Translations under genes and position numbers: made by a program | Part shown: piece after piece, positions 1 through 11,019 of the stretch | Position numbering within the stretch: position 1 is the stretch's first letter | Layout of the letters: each line of letters begins with the position of its first letter | The notes under the pieces: model-generated | What the model saw: only the letters and a program-made list of their open reading frames with translations | Databases searched by the model: none | Told to the model about the DNA's origin: nothing | Origin: Lewinellaceae bacterium | Lineage (GTDB): Bacteria; Bacteroidota; Bacteroidia; Chitinophagales; Saprospiraceae | NCBI GenBank assembly: GCA_020636005.1 | Contig: JACJYR010000002.1 | Coordinates: 1-64,000 of the forward strand | DNA: 64,000 nt | Reading direction: 5' to 3'

Positions 1-354
1 AATTGGGACATCCGTGACATTTGGAATACCAAGACCGTTTGGCGTTTCCCGGTCATGGAAAACGGGATGCTGGGCAAGGGGGAAGTCTTTTTCAATTTTG
101 ACCAAACCCCAGAATCAGAGGCCATTGACGGTATCAAAGTGGACTTGGAAGGGAATGTGTTCGTCTCCGCCCCCGGTGGCATTTGGGTGCTTTCTCCCGC
201 TGGAAAATTGCTGGGCAAAATCTCCGGCCCGGAACGCCCAGCCAATATGGCTTGGGGGGACGATGGAAAGACACTTTACCTGACGGCGCATACTGGCCTG
301 TATAAAATGCAGGTAAAAACAGGAGGCAAGACGGCAGGGAGTGGTAAAAAATAG
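1..354 (+). CDS. SMP-30/gluconolactonase family protein, C-terminal part (5' end outside window)
   Basis: The frame is open from the first base and ends at the TAG at 352-354, so only about 117 C-terminal residues are present. The segments DGIKVDLEGNVFVSAPGGIW, ERPANMAWGDDGKTLY and TAHTGLYKM match the last blades of the SMP-30/gluconolactonase six-bladed propeller, including the Asp-Gly that follows the metal-binding part. Enzymes of this family hydrolyse sugar lactones such as gluconolactone to the acid, using a divalent metal. The next gene is a glucose-1-dehydrogenase-like SDR, whose product would be such a lactone; this supports a lactonase role by context. A signal peptide cannot be judged because the start is missing. 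Confidence 0.85.
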   Translation, partial: NWDIRDIWNTKTVWRFPVMENGMLGKGEVFFNFDQTPESEAIDGIKVDLEGNVFVSAPGGIWVLSPAGKLLGKISGPERPANMAWGDDGKTLYLTAHTGLYKMQVKTGGKTAGSGKK

Positions 355-510
355 CGGCGTCAGTTTTTTTATAAAAACAATTGGCGCAGCACAAAAAATA
401 GGTTTGGCTGGGCTTTTTCCCGCATCTGTTACCTCGGTATCAGACGGGGCGGCCTATCTGCCCGACCTTTGAGCCATAAATTTTAATCGAGTAAAATTCG
501 AATCATTGAT

Positions 511-1314
511 ATGGAAATGAAAAAACTGGAAGGGCAAACCGCCGTCGTCACCGGGGCCAGTTCTGGCATCGGACAGGCCTGCGCCATTGCACTCGGCATG
601 GCCGGGGCCAATGTGGTGGTCAACTATGCCGGCAACCCGAACGGTGCCATCGTCGCCGTGGATAAAATCAAGGCAGCGGGCGGACGGGCCATGGTCGTGC
701 AGGCCGACGTCAGCCAGAAAGAACAGGTGGACAATATGTTTGCCCAGGCTGTCGAGGCATTCGGCACGGTGGACATTTTGGTCAACAATGCTGGGCTGCA
801 AAAGGACGCCGCCTTCATTGATATGACCCTCGAACAGTGGAATTATGTGCTGGCCGTCAACCTCACCGGGCAGTTCCTCTGTGCCCAGGCAGCGGTAAAG
901 GAATTCATTCGCCGGGGCATGAACGGGCACTCAAAGGCACTTGGAAAAATCATCTGCATGTCCTCCGTCCATGAGCTGATTCCATGGGCAGGGCACGTTA
1001 ACTATGCCGCCTCCAAAGGTGGGGTGATGCTCATGATGAAATCCCTTGCACAGGAGCTTGGCCCGATGAAAATCCGCGTGAACAGCGTTGCCCCCGGGGC
1101 CATCAAAACCCCTATCAACCACATGGCATGGGAAACGCCAGAAGCCGAAGAACGTTTGTTGAAACTCATACCCTACAAGCGGGTGGGCGTAGTGGACGAC
1201 ATTGGAAATGTGACTGTCTGGCTGGCCAGCGATGAGAGCGATTACATCCACGGGGCGACCATTTTTGTGGACGGCGGCATGACGCTTTACCCGGGGTTTG
1301 AGGACAATGGTTGA
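511..1314 (+). CDS. SDR family oxidoreductase, glucose 1-dehydrogenase-like
   Basis: This 267-residue protein is a classical short-chain dehydrogenase. The nucleotide-binding TGASSGIG lies at residues 14-21, NNAG at 92-95, the catalytic serine in SSVHE at about 151-152 and the YAASK active site at Tyr165/Lys169. The stretches SSVHELIPW and PGAIKTPIN are typical of the glucose 1-dehydrogenase subgroup, which oxidises beta-D-glucose to gluconolactone with NAD(P)+. No signal peptide is visible, so it should be cytoplasmic. It lies between a lactonase and a glucosidase, which suggests a short glucose-oxidation route. The start at 511 gives the normal N-terminus; a second ATG two codons later is equally possible. 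Substrate is inferred. Confidence 0.85.
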   Translation: MEMKKLEGQTAVVTGASSGIGQACAIALGMAGANVVVNYAGNPNGAIVAVDKIKAAGGRAMVVQADVSQKEQVDNMFAQAVEAFGTVDILVNNAGLQKDAAFIDMTLEQWNYVLAVNLTGQFLCAQAAVKEFIRRGMNGHSKALGKIICMSSVHELIPWAGHVNYAASKGGVMLMMKSLAQELGPMKIRVNSVAPGAIKTPINHMAWETPEAEERLLKLIPYKRVGVVDDIGNVTVWLASDESDYIHGATIFVDGGMTLYPGFEDNG

Positions 1315-1403
1315 ACAAACCATACTGTTGCTGTTCGATGCTGCGCATTACCTGTTCGTGCGCTCGCAACTTGGTTTAATGGGTTTAAAAAATTCATATT
1401 TTC

Positions 1404-4058
<2,655 letters not shown>

Positions 4059-4135
4059 CCGGAAATAACAACGAAATAAATAGTGTGGAATAATCACCTA
4101 AAACCACTTTTAATCCATTTTTTCAATTGCTCATA

Positions 4136-5227
4136 ATGATGAAACCAATGTTTTATTTAATCCTATTATTTGTTGGGATATTTATTTCAGCTTGTGCCCA
4201 AAAGCCTGCGTCGGTTGATTTATCCCGATTGCCAGCCGTCATTACCAACCCTGCAAAATACAACCCATTGCAGCCCAATGAGGCCCGGGTTATTTTGCAG
4301 CAAGGGACAGAATATGCTTTTTCCGGAGCCTATCATGATTACAAAAAAGACGGGATTTATATCTGCAAACAATGCAACAACCCGCTTTTCCGCGCTGCCG
4401 ACAAATTCGACTCTGGCACGGGCTGGCCGAGTTTCGACGACATTATTGAGGGGGCTGTAAAGGAACTCCCCGACGAGGATGGCTCGCGTACGGAAATCGT
4501 CTGTGCCAATTGTGGCGGGCATCTCGGCCATGTTTTCCGGGGCGAGGGTTTCACCAAAAAAATGACCCGCCACTGTGTCAATTCCGTCAGCCTGAATTTT
4601 GTCGGCCAAGAAAATCCCAAGAAGAAAAGCAACCCCGACGGTGTGCAGCCTATTGCTGAATATATCAAAGGGAAAGGTTACGAAAAATACGAAACTGCCA
4701 TTTTCGCCGGGGGGTGTTTTTGGTGTACCGAGGCGGCTCTGGACCGTATCAATGGCGTGGCCGATGTCATCAGCGGATATAGCGGCGGCTCGGAAAAATA
4801 CCCAACCTACGAAGAGGTCGGGGCGGGCAACACCGACCATGCGGAAGCCATTATCCTATATTTCGACCCACAAATTGTCAGCTATGAAACGCTGCTGGAT
4901 GTGTTTTTCACCGCACATGACCCCACCCAACTGAATCGGCAAGGGCCAGATGTTGGGCGACAGTACCGTTCGGCCATTTTTTACCAAAATGAGGAACAGG
5001 AAACGTTGGCAAAAAATACAATTGAGCAGCTCAATAAATCTGGGAAATTCGACAAACCAATAGTCACCGAATTAAAGCCTTATGAGGAGTTCTGGGTAGC
5101 GGAGGCTTATCACCAAAACTATTATGAGTTGCACCCCGAAAACCCCTATGTGCAAAGGGTCAGCCGCCCCAAAGTTGAAAAAGTGAAAAAGGTGTTTTCC
5201 GAAATATTGAAGCCTGAATTCAAATAA
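4136..5227 (+). CDS. msrBA: Bifunctional peptide-methionine sulfoxide reductase MsrB-MsrA, lipoprotein
   Basis: Two repair domains are fused in the order MsrB then MsrA. The N-terminus carries a lipobox ISAC with Cys20, so the protein is exported and lipid-anchored, where it would reduce methionine sulfoxide in envelope proteins. In MsrB the zinc pairs are Cys77/Cys80 and Cys123/Cys126, and the catalytic Cys147 lies in RHCVNSVSL. In MsrA the catalytic Cys194 lies in GGCFWCTEA, followed by the conserved SGYSGG. The ATG at 4136 was chosen because it starts a normal lipoprotein signal; an in-frame TTG at 4127 would add only three residues. A near-perfect palindrome follows the stop codon. Confidence 0.93.
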   Translation: MMKPMFYLILLFVGIFISACAQKPASVDLSRLPAVITNPAKYNPLQPNEARVILQQGTEYAFSGAYHDYKKDGIYICKQCNNPLFRAADKFDSGTGWPSFDDIIEGAVKELPDEDGSRTEIVCANCGGHLGHVFRGEGFTKKMTRHCVNSVSLNFVGQENPKKKSNPDGVQPIAEYIKGKGYEKYETAIFAGGCFWCTEAALDRINGVADVISGYSGGSEKYPTYEEVGAGNTDHAEAIILYFDPQIVSYETLLDVFFTAHDPTQLNRQGPDVGRQYRSAIFYQNEEQETLAKNTIEQLNKSGKFDKPIVTELKPYEEFWVAEAYHQNYYELHPENPYVQRVSRPKVEKVKKVFSEILKPEFK

Positions 5228-5243
5228 TATAAAAAGGAGAAAC

Positions 5244-5278
5244 AGCCGATGCGATTATTTGAAATAATCACATCGGCT
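5244..5278. terminator. Near-perfect 35-bp palindrome, probable terminator or structured leader
   Basis: Arms AGCCGATG (5244-5251) and CATCGGCT (5271-5278) pair fully, and after one mismatch GATTATTT (5253-5260) pairs with AAATAATC (5262-5269). It lies 16 bp after the msrBA stop and 33 bp before the chosen start of the debranching enzyme. An ATG preceded by AGGAG at 5249 falls inside the left arm, which argues against its use as a start. No long T run follows, so the terminator role is only likely. Confidence 0.6.
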
Positions 5279-5311
5279 AAACCAAAAAAACACTTACCAA
5301 ATAAAACGAAC

Positions 5312-7303
5312 ATGCTAAAATTCAAATCCCCATCCTTCGAGGAACTCAGCGAAAAAGAATGGCTCGTCACCAACGGGCTGGGCGGCTATGCTTCCTCCTC
5401 GATTTTAGGGGCGAACACCCGTCGCTACCACGGCCTGTTGGTCGCATCGTTCAACCCACCGACTGACCGCAGGGTGTTGGTCTCCAAAGTCGAAGAGTCG
5501 CTGTTTTTTCACCGGGACAGCATGGTGGGCATTTCCTCCAACCAATACCCGGACACCGTTTACCCGAAAGGCTACGAATTTATGGAAGGGTTCGAGCGGT
5601 TGCCCATTCCTACTTTTCACTACAATATTGATGGGTGCAAAGTTTTGAAGCGGGTGTTTATGCCGCAAGGCTCCAACACGACCATCTTGGAATATAAAAA
5701 TGAGGGCAAATGTGCTTTCCGCCTGGTTTTGAACCCCCTTTTCGTCCACCGGGACTACCACAGTTTATTTTCCGAAAACGGTTATTTTGATTTTTATACC
5801 CACTGGAAAACGCCCAACACGGCCTGCATCTATGCCCATTACGGCGCGCCCGCTTTGTATTTTTCATTTTCTCAGGGCATGTTCCATGAAAGTAAATATT
5901 GGTTCAAAAATTTTGAATACGCAAAGGAAAAGTACCGTGGGCTGGATTACCGGGAAGATGCTTTTTCACTGGGGACGGTGGAAGTCAACCTCGCTGCCGG
6001 CGACCATATTTACCTGGCCTTTTCAACGGAGGAGGATATGGTGGGCAGCAATTTTGAAAAGCTGAAAAAAAAGGAAGCCGAGCGGGTCAAGAAGATAAAA
6101 GGAGGTCGAAATGGGTTTCATGCCGACCTGAAAGTTGCCGCCGAGCAGTTCATTTGCGACCGAAAGTCAAGCGAGGGGAAGACCATCATCGCTGGCTACC
6201 ATTGGTTCACGGACTGGGGCCGGGACACCATGATTGCCATGCGGGGCCTGGTCATTGCCCAAGGCAAAAAAGAGTTGGCCGAGTCCATCATCCGCACTTT
6301 CCTACAATACCTTGATGGTGGCATGCTCCCTAACCGTTTTCCGGACAAAGGGGAAGAGCTGGAGTACAACACCATTGACGCCACGTTGTGGCTGTTTGTC
6401 GTGCTGCACGAATATTTTGAAAAATTCAAAGACCTCGGATTTATTGAAAATGTATTCCCTCAACTGACGGACGTTATCGAGGCGCATATTTCAGGCACTC
6501 GATACAAAATCCACACTTTGGAGGAGGGGCTTCTTTTTGGCGGAGAGGGTCTTTCACAGTTGACCTGGATGGACGCACGGGTCGGTGACTATGTGGCTAC
6601 GCCGAGGCACGGCTGCCCGGTGGAAATCAATGCCCTTTGGTACAATGCACTGATGATTCACAATGCGTTTTCCGACCTTTTGAAAAAAGAACCATCCAGC
6701 TTTTATGGTTTGCCCGACACGGTCAAAAAGAGTTTCAGAAAATACTTTTTGAACGATAAAAATTACCTGAACGATGTCGTCATACCGAATGAATACGTGG
6801 ACGATTCGTTTAGGCCAAACCAGATATATGCGCTCAGTTTGCCATTCCCCTTGTTGGACAAAAAAGAAGGGGAGGGAATATTGTCGCTGTGCAAGGAAAA
6901 ACTGCTGACCCCTTACGGCCTGCGCTCGCTGGATGCCGACCATGTTGATTTCAAGGGGAAATACGGCGGCGACCAATGGCATCGGGACACTGCCTACCAC
7001 CAAGGCACGGTCTGGTCATTCCTGATTGGCGAATATTTTCTGGCCCACCTCAAGCAGAACGGTTTTTCCAATAAAGCAAAATCAGAAATCACTGAAATGA
7101 TGGAGCCGTTGCGCCAGCATTTTTACGGGGAAAGCTGCATCCACGGCATTTCGGAAATATTCGACGGGGCAGAACCCAAAGAAGGAAGAGGGTGCGTACA
7201 GCAGGCCTGGTCAATCGGGATGCTCCTGTTGGTGCTGGCAATGATGGAGGCTGCTCCTGCTACCAAGCAAAAAACCAAAAAGCAACCAGTAACTGAAATC
7301 TAA
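5312..7303 (+). CDS. Glycogen debranching-type enzyme, amylo-alpha-1,6-glucosidase domain
   Basis: The 663-residue product starts with a GDE N-terminal domain (EWLVTNGLGGYASSSILGAN and TRRYHGLLVASFNPP) and ends with the (alpha/alpha)6 catalytic domain containing AGYHWFTDWGRDTMIAMRGL, LTWMDARVGD and YGGDQWHRDTAYHQGTVW. Such proteins remove alpha-1,6-linked glucose from branched glucan. There is no signal peptide, so glycogen or an imported maltodextrin is the likely substrate. The frame also has an ATG at 5249, but that codon sits within a strong palindrome and the extra 21 residues do not look conserved, so 5312 is preferred. Together with the GH63-type enzyme upstream this makes two alpha-glucan hydrolases within 6 kb. 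Confidence 0.9.
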   Translation: MLKFKSPSFEELSEKEWLVTNGLGGYASSSILGANTRRYHGLLVASFNPPTDRRVLVSKVEESLFFHRDSMVGISSNQYPDTVYPKGYEFMEGFERLPIPTFHYNIDGCKVLKRVFMPQGSNTTILEYKNEGKCAFRLVLNPLFVHRDYHSLFSENGYFDFYTHWKTPNTACIYAHYGAPALYFSFSQGMFHESKYWFKNFEYAKEKYRGLDYREDAFSLGTVEVNLAAGDHIYLAFSTEEDMVGSNFEKLKKKEAERVKKIKGGRNGFHADLKVAAEQFICDRKSSEGKTIIAGYHWFTDWGRDTMIAMRGLVIAQGKKELAESIIRTFLQYLDGGMLPNRFPDKGEELEYNTIDATLWLFVVLHEYFEKFKDLGFIENVFPQLTDVIEAHISGTRYKIHTLEEGLLFGGEGLSQLTWMDARVGDYVATPRHGCPVEINALWYNALMIHNAFSDLLKKEPSSFYGLPDTVKKSFRKYFLNDKNYLNDVVIPNEYVDDSFRPNQIYALSLPFPLLDKKEGEGILSLCKEKLLTPYGLRSLDADHVDFKGKYGGDQWHRDTAYHQGTVWSFLIGEYFLAHLKQNGFSNKAKSEITEMMEPLRQHFYGESCIHGISEIFDGAEPKEGRGCVQQAWSIGMLLLVLAMMEAAPATKQKTKKQPVTEI

Positions 7304-7324
7304 TTTTTAAAACATATCATTCAA

Positions 7325-7801
7325 ATGCAAAAGAAAATCATCCTGTTATTCTCATTTCTATTGGTCGGCGTTTTCGCTTTCGCCCAAACCGCTGCACAGC
7401 GGCAGCAACAGTACAACCTCGACGGCAAGCACTTGGCGCTCGAAGGCTACGACCCCGTTTCCTATTTTCAGGGCAAGCCGCAGAAAGGCAAAAGTGAATT
7501 CACCGCTGAGCAGGGGGGCGTCACCTACCGCTTTGCCAGCAAAGCCAACCAAGAGCAGTTCAAATCGACCCCTGGCAAATACGAGCCCGCCTACGGTGGT
7601 TGGTGCGCTTATGCCATGGCCGCCAAGGGCGAAAAAGTGGAAATTGACCCGCTGACCTATAAGATTGTCGATGGCCGTTTGTTAGTCTTTTACAATGCCT
7701 TTTTCAACAATACGCTGGAAAAATGGAACGAGATGAGCATTTCTGAAAAGGAACGGCTCGCCAAAGCCGACCGCTCTTGGGGGAAGTTCCTTGGGAAGTG
7801 A
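7325..7801 (+). CDS. Exported YHS-domain protein
   Basis: A 158-residue protein with a signal peptide ending near AFAQ (residue 21) followed by one YHS-like domain: LEGYDPVSYFQG, then YRFASKANQEQFKSTPGKYE and YGGWCAYAMAAKG. The YHS fold is related to TRASH-type metal-binding modules, but the usual paired cysteines are not all present here; the single conserved Cys is in GGWCAYA. Proteins of this kind are common, poorly understood periplasmic proteins in Bacteroidota. It starts 21 bp after the debranching enzyme and 32 bp before the aquaporin, so the three may be co-transcribed. Confidence 0.8.
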   Translation: MQKKIILLFSFLLVGVFAFAQTAAQRQQQYNLDGKHLALEGYDPVSYFQGKPQKGKSEFTAEQGGVTYRFASKANQEQFKSTPGKYEPAYGGWCAYAMAAKGEKVEIDPLTYKIVDGRLLVFYNAFFNNTLEKWNEMSISEKERLAKADRSWGKFLGK

Positions 7802-7833
7802 CCGCATTGTTTTACCATCCAATCATGTAAAAT

Positions 7834-8679
7834 ATGCTGGCAGCATTAAAAGACAATTGGAAAAACTACCTCATCGAAGGGTGGGCTTTGGGCATGTTTA
7901 TGGTCAGCGCCTGCTTCTTCGTATTGCTGCTGGAGCATCCCCGTTCACCCTTTCACCTTGAATTGCCATCGGCAGTGTTCCGCCGCTTTCTCATGGGGCT
8001 GGCAATGGGCCTCACGGCCGTTCTGCTCATCTATTCCAGTTGGGGCAAACGCTCCGGGGCGCACATGAACCCCGCGGTCACGCTGGCCTTTTGGCAGATG
8101 GAACGCATCTCGACGGCCAATGCCATCTGGTACATTTTGGCCCAATTTATCGGTGGTGCGCTGGGGGTTTTTCTTTTTAAATGGACGGTGCCACAGTTCA
8201 TCGCAGAGCAAGGGGTACAGTATGCAGTGACGATGCCAGGCCCGGATGGGGTGGGCATTGCTTTTTTCTCGGAATTTATCATTTCGTTCGTTTTGCTCGG
8301 CACGGTACTCCTGATGAGCAATTCAAAATATGCGGATTATACGGGCTGGGTGGCAGGCATTTTATTGGTTGCATATATCACCATCGAAGCGCCTTTTTCC
8401 GGCATGAGCATGAACCCTGCACGGACGGTTGCCTCAGCCCTACCCTCGAATATCTGGACCGCTTGGTGGGTGTATTTCATCGCCCCCATCGGCGGCATGA
8501 TGCTGGCGGGATTTATTTACCGAAGGTGGTACCGATGGTCGCACGGAGGTAACTGCCTGACCATGAAATGCCATTTATCAGGGAAAAAACACGATTGCGA
8601 AACCTATGAGGTTTTAGGCCCTGCCGAATTATTGGAGCAACAAGCTGAAACCTCCCGTTCGGGAATGGGCCATATTTAA
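7834..8679 (+). CDS. Aquaporin / MIP family channel
   Basis: A 281-residue membrane protein with both pore-lining NPA boxes: HMNPAVTLAF (Asn79) and SMNPARTVAS (Asn194), each followed by the usual V/T-rich helix. Six hydrophobic spans are visible, beginning with the segment near residue 14. The C-terminal 45 residues after the last helix are hydrophilic and include two Cys in NCLTMKCHLSG, which is longer than in typical aquaporins. Water or a small neutral solute such as glycerol is expected to pass. It lies 32 bp after the YHS gene. Confidence 0.9.
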   Translation: MLAALKDNWKNYLIEGWALGMFMVSACFFVLLLEHPRSPFHLELPSAVFRRFLMGLAMGLTAVLLIYSSWGKRSGAHMNPAVTLAFWQMERISTANAIWYILAQFIGGALGVFLFKWTVPQFIAEQGVQYAVTMPGPDGVGIAFFSEFIISFVLLGTVLLMSNSKYADYTGWVAGILLVAYITIEAPFSGMSMNPARTVASALPSNIWTAWWVYFIAPIGGMMLAGFIYRRWYRWSHGGNCLTMKCHLSGKKHDCETYEVLGPAELLEQQAETSRSGMGHI

Positions 8680-8761
8680 AAAACAGCTTTGTTACAAGGG
8701 TAGCAAGTTGGGCATTCGTGCCCGCCTACCTTTGTTTCACAGCCAAAAAATAATTTTGAAA

Positions 8762-9448
8762 ATGAAGAATATCATCGTCACCGGTGCCACAGGAAACCTT
8801 GGAACGGAAGTCGTCCGCACCCTGCACGACAAAGGCCACCGGGTACACGGGACGGTTGGGGGAGCCATGCCGCCAACTGAAATGATGGACATGTTCCAAT
8901 CTGCACGGCAGGTTGACCTGATTGATGCAGGGGCTTCCCAAGAATTTGTCGAAGCATTGATTGGGGAAAACAAGAAACTGGATGCAGCGGTCATGCTGGT
9001 CGGGGGCTTTGCGGCGGGCAGCATCGAAACGACCGATTTGGCTGCCATTGACAAACAAATTGCCCTCAACTTCAAGACTGCCTACAACATCGTTCGCCCG
9101 ATGATGGCACATTTTGAAAAAACGGGTGGTGGCCAGTTTGTCTTCGTCGGGGCAAGGCCAGCGCTCGATGCCGAGGCAGGGAAAAACCTCGTGGCCTACT
9201 CGCTCGGCAAGTCGCTCGTGTTCCAGTTGGCGGAAATCGTCAACGCCGCGGGGAAGGGGAAACGCATCTCTGCCACCGTCATCGTGCCGAGCACCATTGA
9301 TACCCAGCCCAACCGCCAAGCGATGCCCGATGCCGACTTTACCAAATGGGTGAAAGCATCGGACCTGGCCGAAGCCATTGCCTTCGTGCTTTCCGAAACG
9401 GGCGGCAACTTGCGGGAAGGGGTGTTGAAAATGTACAGCGAGTCCTAA
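8762..9448 (+). CDS. SDR family NAD(P)-dependent oxidoreductase
   Basis: A 228-residue Rossmann-fold protein with the dinucleotide motif TGATGNLG at residues 7-14 and a YSLGKS active-site block. The general arrangement, including the short middle region MLVGGFAAGSIETTD, resembles small SDRs of the dihydropteridine-reductase-like group, but the substrate cannot be assigned. The in-frame TTG at 8708 would add 18 residues ahead of the nucleotide-binding strand and is therefore not used. It is followed after 31 bp by a gene for a small unassigned protein. Confidence 0.8.
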   Translation: MKNIIVTGATGNLGTEVVRTLHDKGHRVHGTVGGAMPPTEMMDMFQSARQVDLIDAGASQEFVEALIGENKKLDAAVMLVGGFAAGSIETTDLAAIDKQIALNFKTAYNIVRPMMAHFEKTGGGQFVFVGARPALDAEAGKNLVAYSLGKSLVFQLAEIVNAAGKGKRISATVIVPSTIDTQPNRQAMPDADFTKWVKASDLAEAIAFVLSETGGNLREGVLKMYSES

Positions 9449-9479
9449 TCCTTTTTTTTAGCATAAAAATCTAACCAAC

Positions 9480-9872
9480 ATGACCGTCGTACATCTGCAA
9501 CCTGATACGCATTTGGCCAGGCTCAAGGTGCCGGACCATCCGATGCCTTTCCGGCAATGGGAAGAGGAGTTGGCTTTTATGCAAAAAGAAGCTGTTTTTT
9601 ATCAGCAACTGCTGGGCATGGCCATCAGGAACGGGTCAGATGCCAAAAAACCATTCATGTATGCCCTGCTGGAGCAGTTCGCACATTATGAGCACGACCT
9701 ATTGCCCGCCATGCAGCAGTCGGTCAACGATTTTGCAAAGGGCAACCCAGCACTTCCAGAAACGGTGGCCTCGTTCCATGCCTCATTGGCCAAGCTCCAA
9801 AAAACGCTTCAAGAGATGAAATCGGGGGTTTTCCCCCTTTGTTTTGAAATGCAGAAAATTACCATCTGGTAA
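9480..9872 (+). CDS. Small helical protein of unknown function
   Basis: The 130-residue product has no signal peptide and no recognised motif. It is predicted mostly helical, with His and Glu clusters such as FAHYEHDLLP and repeated amphipathic stretches (QWEEELAFMQKEAVFYQQLL). Position and strand fit a short operon with the preceding SDR and the following DinB-like gene, which begins 10 bp after its stop. A four-helix, metal-binding role like its neighbour is conceivable but is a guess. Reality of the gene is supported by tight spacing and sensible composition. Confidence 0.6.
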   Translation: MTVVHLQPDTHLARLKVPDHPMPFRQWEEELAFMQKEAVFYQQLLGMAIRNGSDAKKPFMYALLEQFAHYEHDLLPAMQQSVNDFAKGNPALPETVASFHASLAKLQKTLQEMKSGVFPLCFEMQKITIW

Positions 9873-9882
9873 AAAACAAGCT

Positions 9883-10422
9883 ATGCAAAATCCTTTGCTG
9901 AACGATATTTTTCAACAATTTGACGGTGCAAAATTCTATCTTGGAAATATACCTGAAACGGCATATTGTCAGCCGTTGGGTGTGCTTTCGGGTTCGACGG
10001 TCGGGCAACATACCCGCCACTTTATTGAGTTCTTCCAATGCCTGATTGAGCACAACGACAAGCGAGCCAATGGCGAAAGACACCCCCTCAACTACGATGG
10101 TCGGCGACGTGACCTATCCATCGAAACGAACCCGCTGTATGCTTTGGAAATTATGGAGAAGATAGCGACTCAGTTGCCTTTTTTAAATGGCGGTCATTTC
10201 CATGAAATTGCCTACAAAAACTACCAGTCCAATATCACACTCACCTTACCGACTTCGCTGGAGCGGGAGCTGCTCTACAATCTGGAGCACGTCATCCACC
10301 ATTTTGCCCTCATAAAAATCGGGCTGAAAATCGTCGCTCCCCTTTTGGACTTACCTGAACATTTTGGGGTGGCCGCTTCTACAATCCACAGCCGCAATGC
10401 CAGGGCTGGAATTAGGCAATAG
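9883..10422 (+). CDS. DinB-like four-helix protein
   Basis: The 179-residue product resembles the DinB/YfiT four-helix family. The three expected histidine positions are suggested by VGQHTRHF near residue 46 and by LEHVIHHFALI in the last third; in this family they bind a divalent metal, and several members are thiol transferases. The function here is not known. ATG 9883 is chosen over an in-frame ATG at 9844, which would overlap the upstream gene by 29 bp and adds no conserved residues. It ends a possible operon; about 540 bp without a clear gene follow. Confidence 0.7.
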   Translation: MQNPLLNDIFQQFDGAKFYLGNIPETAYCQPLGVLSGSTVGQHTRHFIEFFQCLIEHNDKRANGERHPLNYDGRRRDLSIETNPLYALEIMEKIATQLPFLNGGHFHEIAYKNYQSNITLTLPTSLERELLYNLEHVIHHFALIKIGLKIVAPLLDLPEHFGVAASTIHSRNARAGIRQ

Positions 10423-10963
10423 AGCAGCTTCGGATGCTTACAATGGTTAAAACATCCTCGAAAATTCGATTCAAAATTGACAGCAAAAAATCCGTTTTCA
10501 TCCGCCAAATCCGCCCAATCCGTGGTTCAATCCTCCTCGCGTATCAAACAGTAATTAATTTTTGGATAATCAGTAGGGTTTATCCCGACACCTGGACGCC
10601 AACGTTCACGCATAAAATCAGGAAGCCATTTCATCATGGCTGCTGGGAAGAGTTTTGGGCAAAATACTTGAGCCGCTTACCCGGCTGCACCTCAAACAAG
10701 CTCTAAATAAAAAGGCCCCCTTGCAACAGGTAGCCTTCCAATAAAAACGTGGGTAATATGCTTCGAGTACCTTGAATTTGGAAAACAAAATCGGCCTTCT
10801 GACGGGGTTACAGGTATTCGTATAAAACTAAGTTCATCAATTTTTAAAACCCAATGATTGATATTGAGAGTAACCTAAACCCTCCCTCCAAATGAAAAAA
10901 AATAGGAGGATAAGGCATTGAAAAAATTGCGTTTCACAAAATCCTAAAAGTTGAGTAAAAAAA
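10423..10963. other. Gene-poor stretch between the DinB-like gene and the reverse-strand secreted protein
   Basis: An open frame of 90 codons exists at 10434-10706, but its product has no family resemblance, low-complexity composition and no credible start context. The remainder is AT-rich with no clear repeat. Since the flanking genes converge here, this is probably a 3' non-coding region. Confidence 0.4.
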
Positions 10964-10991
10964 TGGGCAGCCTACCGAAATAGGCTGCCCA
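10964..10991 (-). terminator. Intrinsic terminator of the 1484-residue secreted protein
   Basis: Perfect 11-bp arms TGGGCAGCCTA (10964-10974) and TAGGCTGCCCA (10981-10991) enclose a 6-nt loop. On the reverse strand the hairpin runs into seven T residues, and it begins 28 bp after the stop codon at 11020. This is the clearest terminator in the window. Confidence 0.93.
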
Positions 10992-11019
10992 ATTATTATG
11001 AACAATATTACATTTAATA

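Noticed and set aside
10434..10706. 90-codon forward frame after the DinB-like gene
   Set aside because: No family resemblance, odd composition with runs such as SSKIRFKIDSKKS, and it lies in a convergent 3' region.
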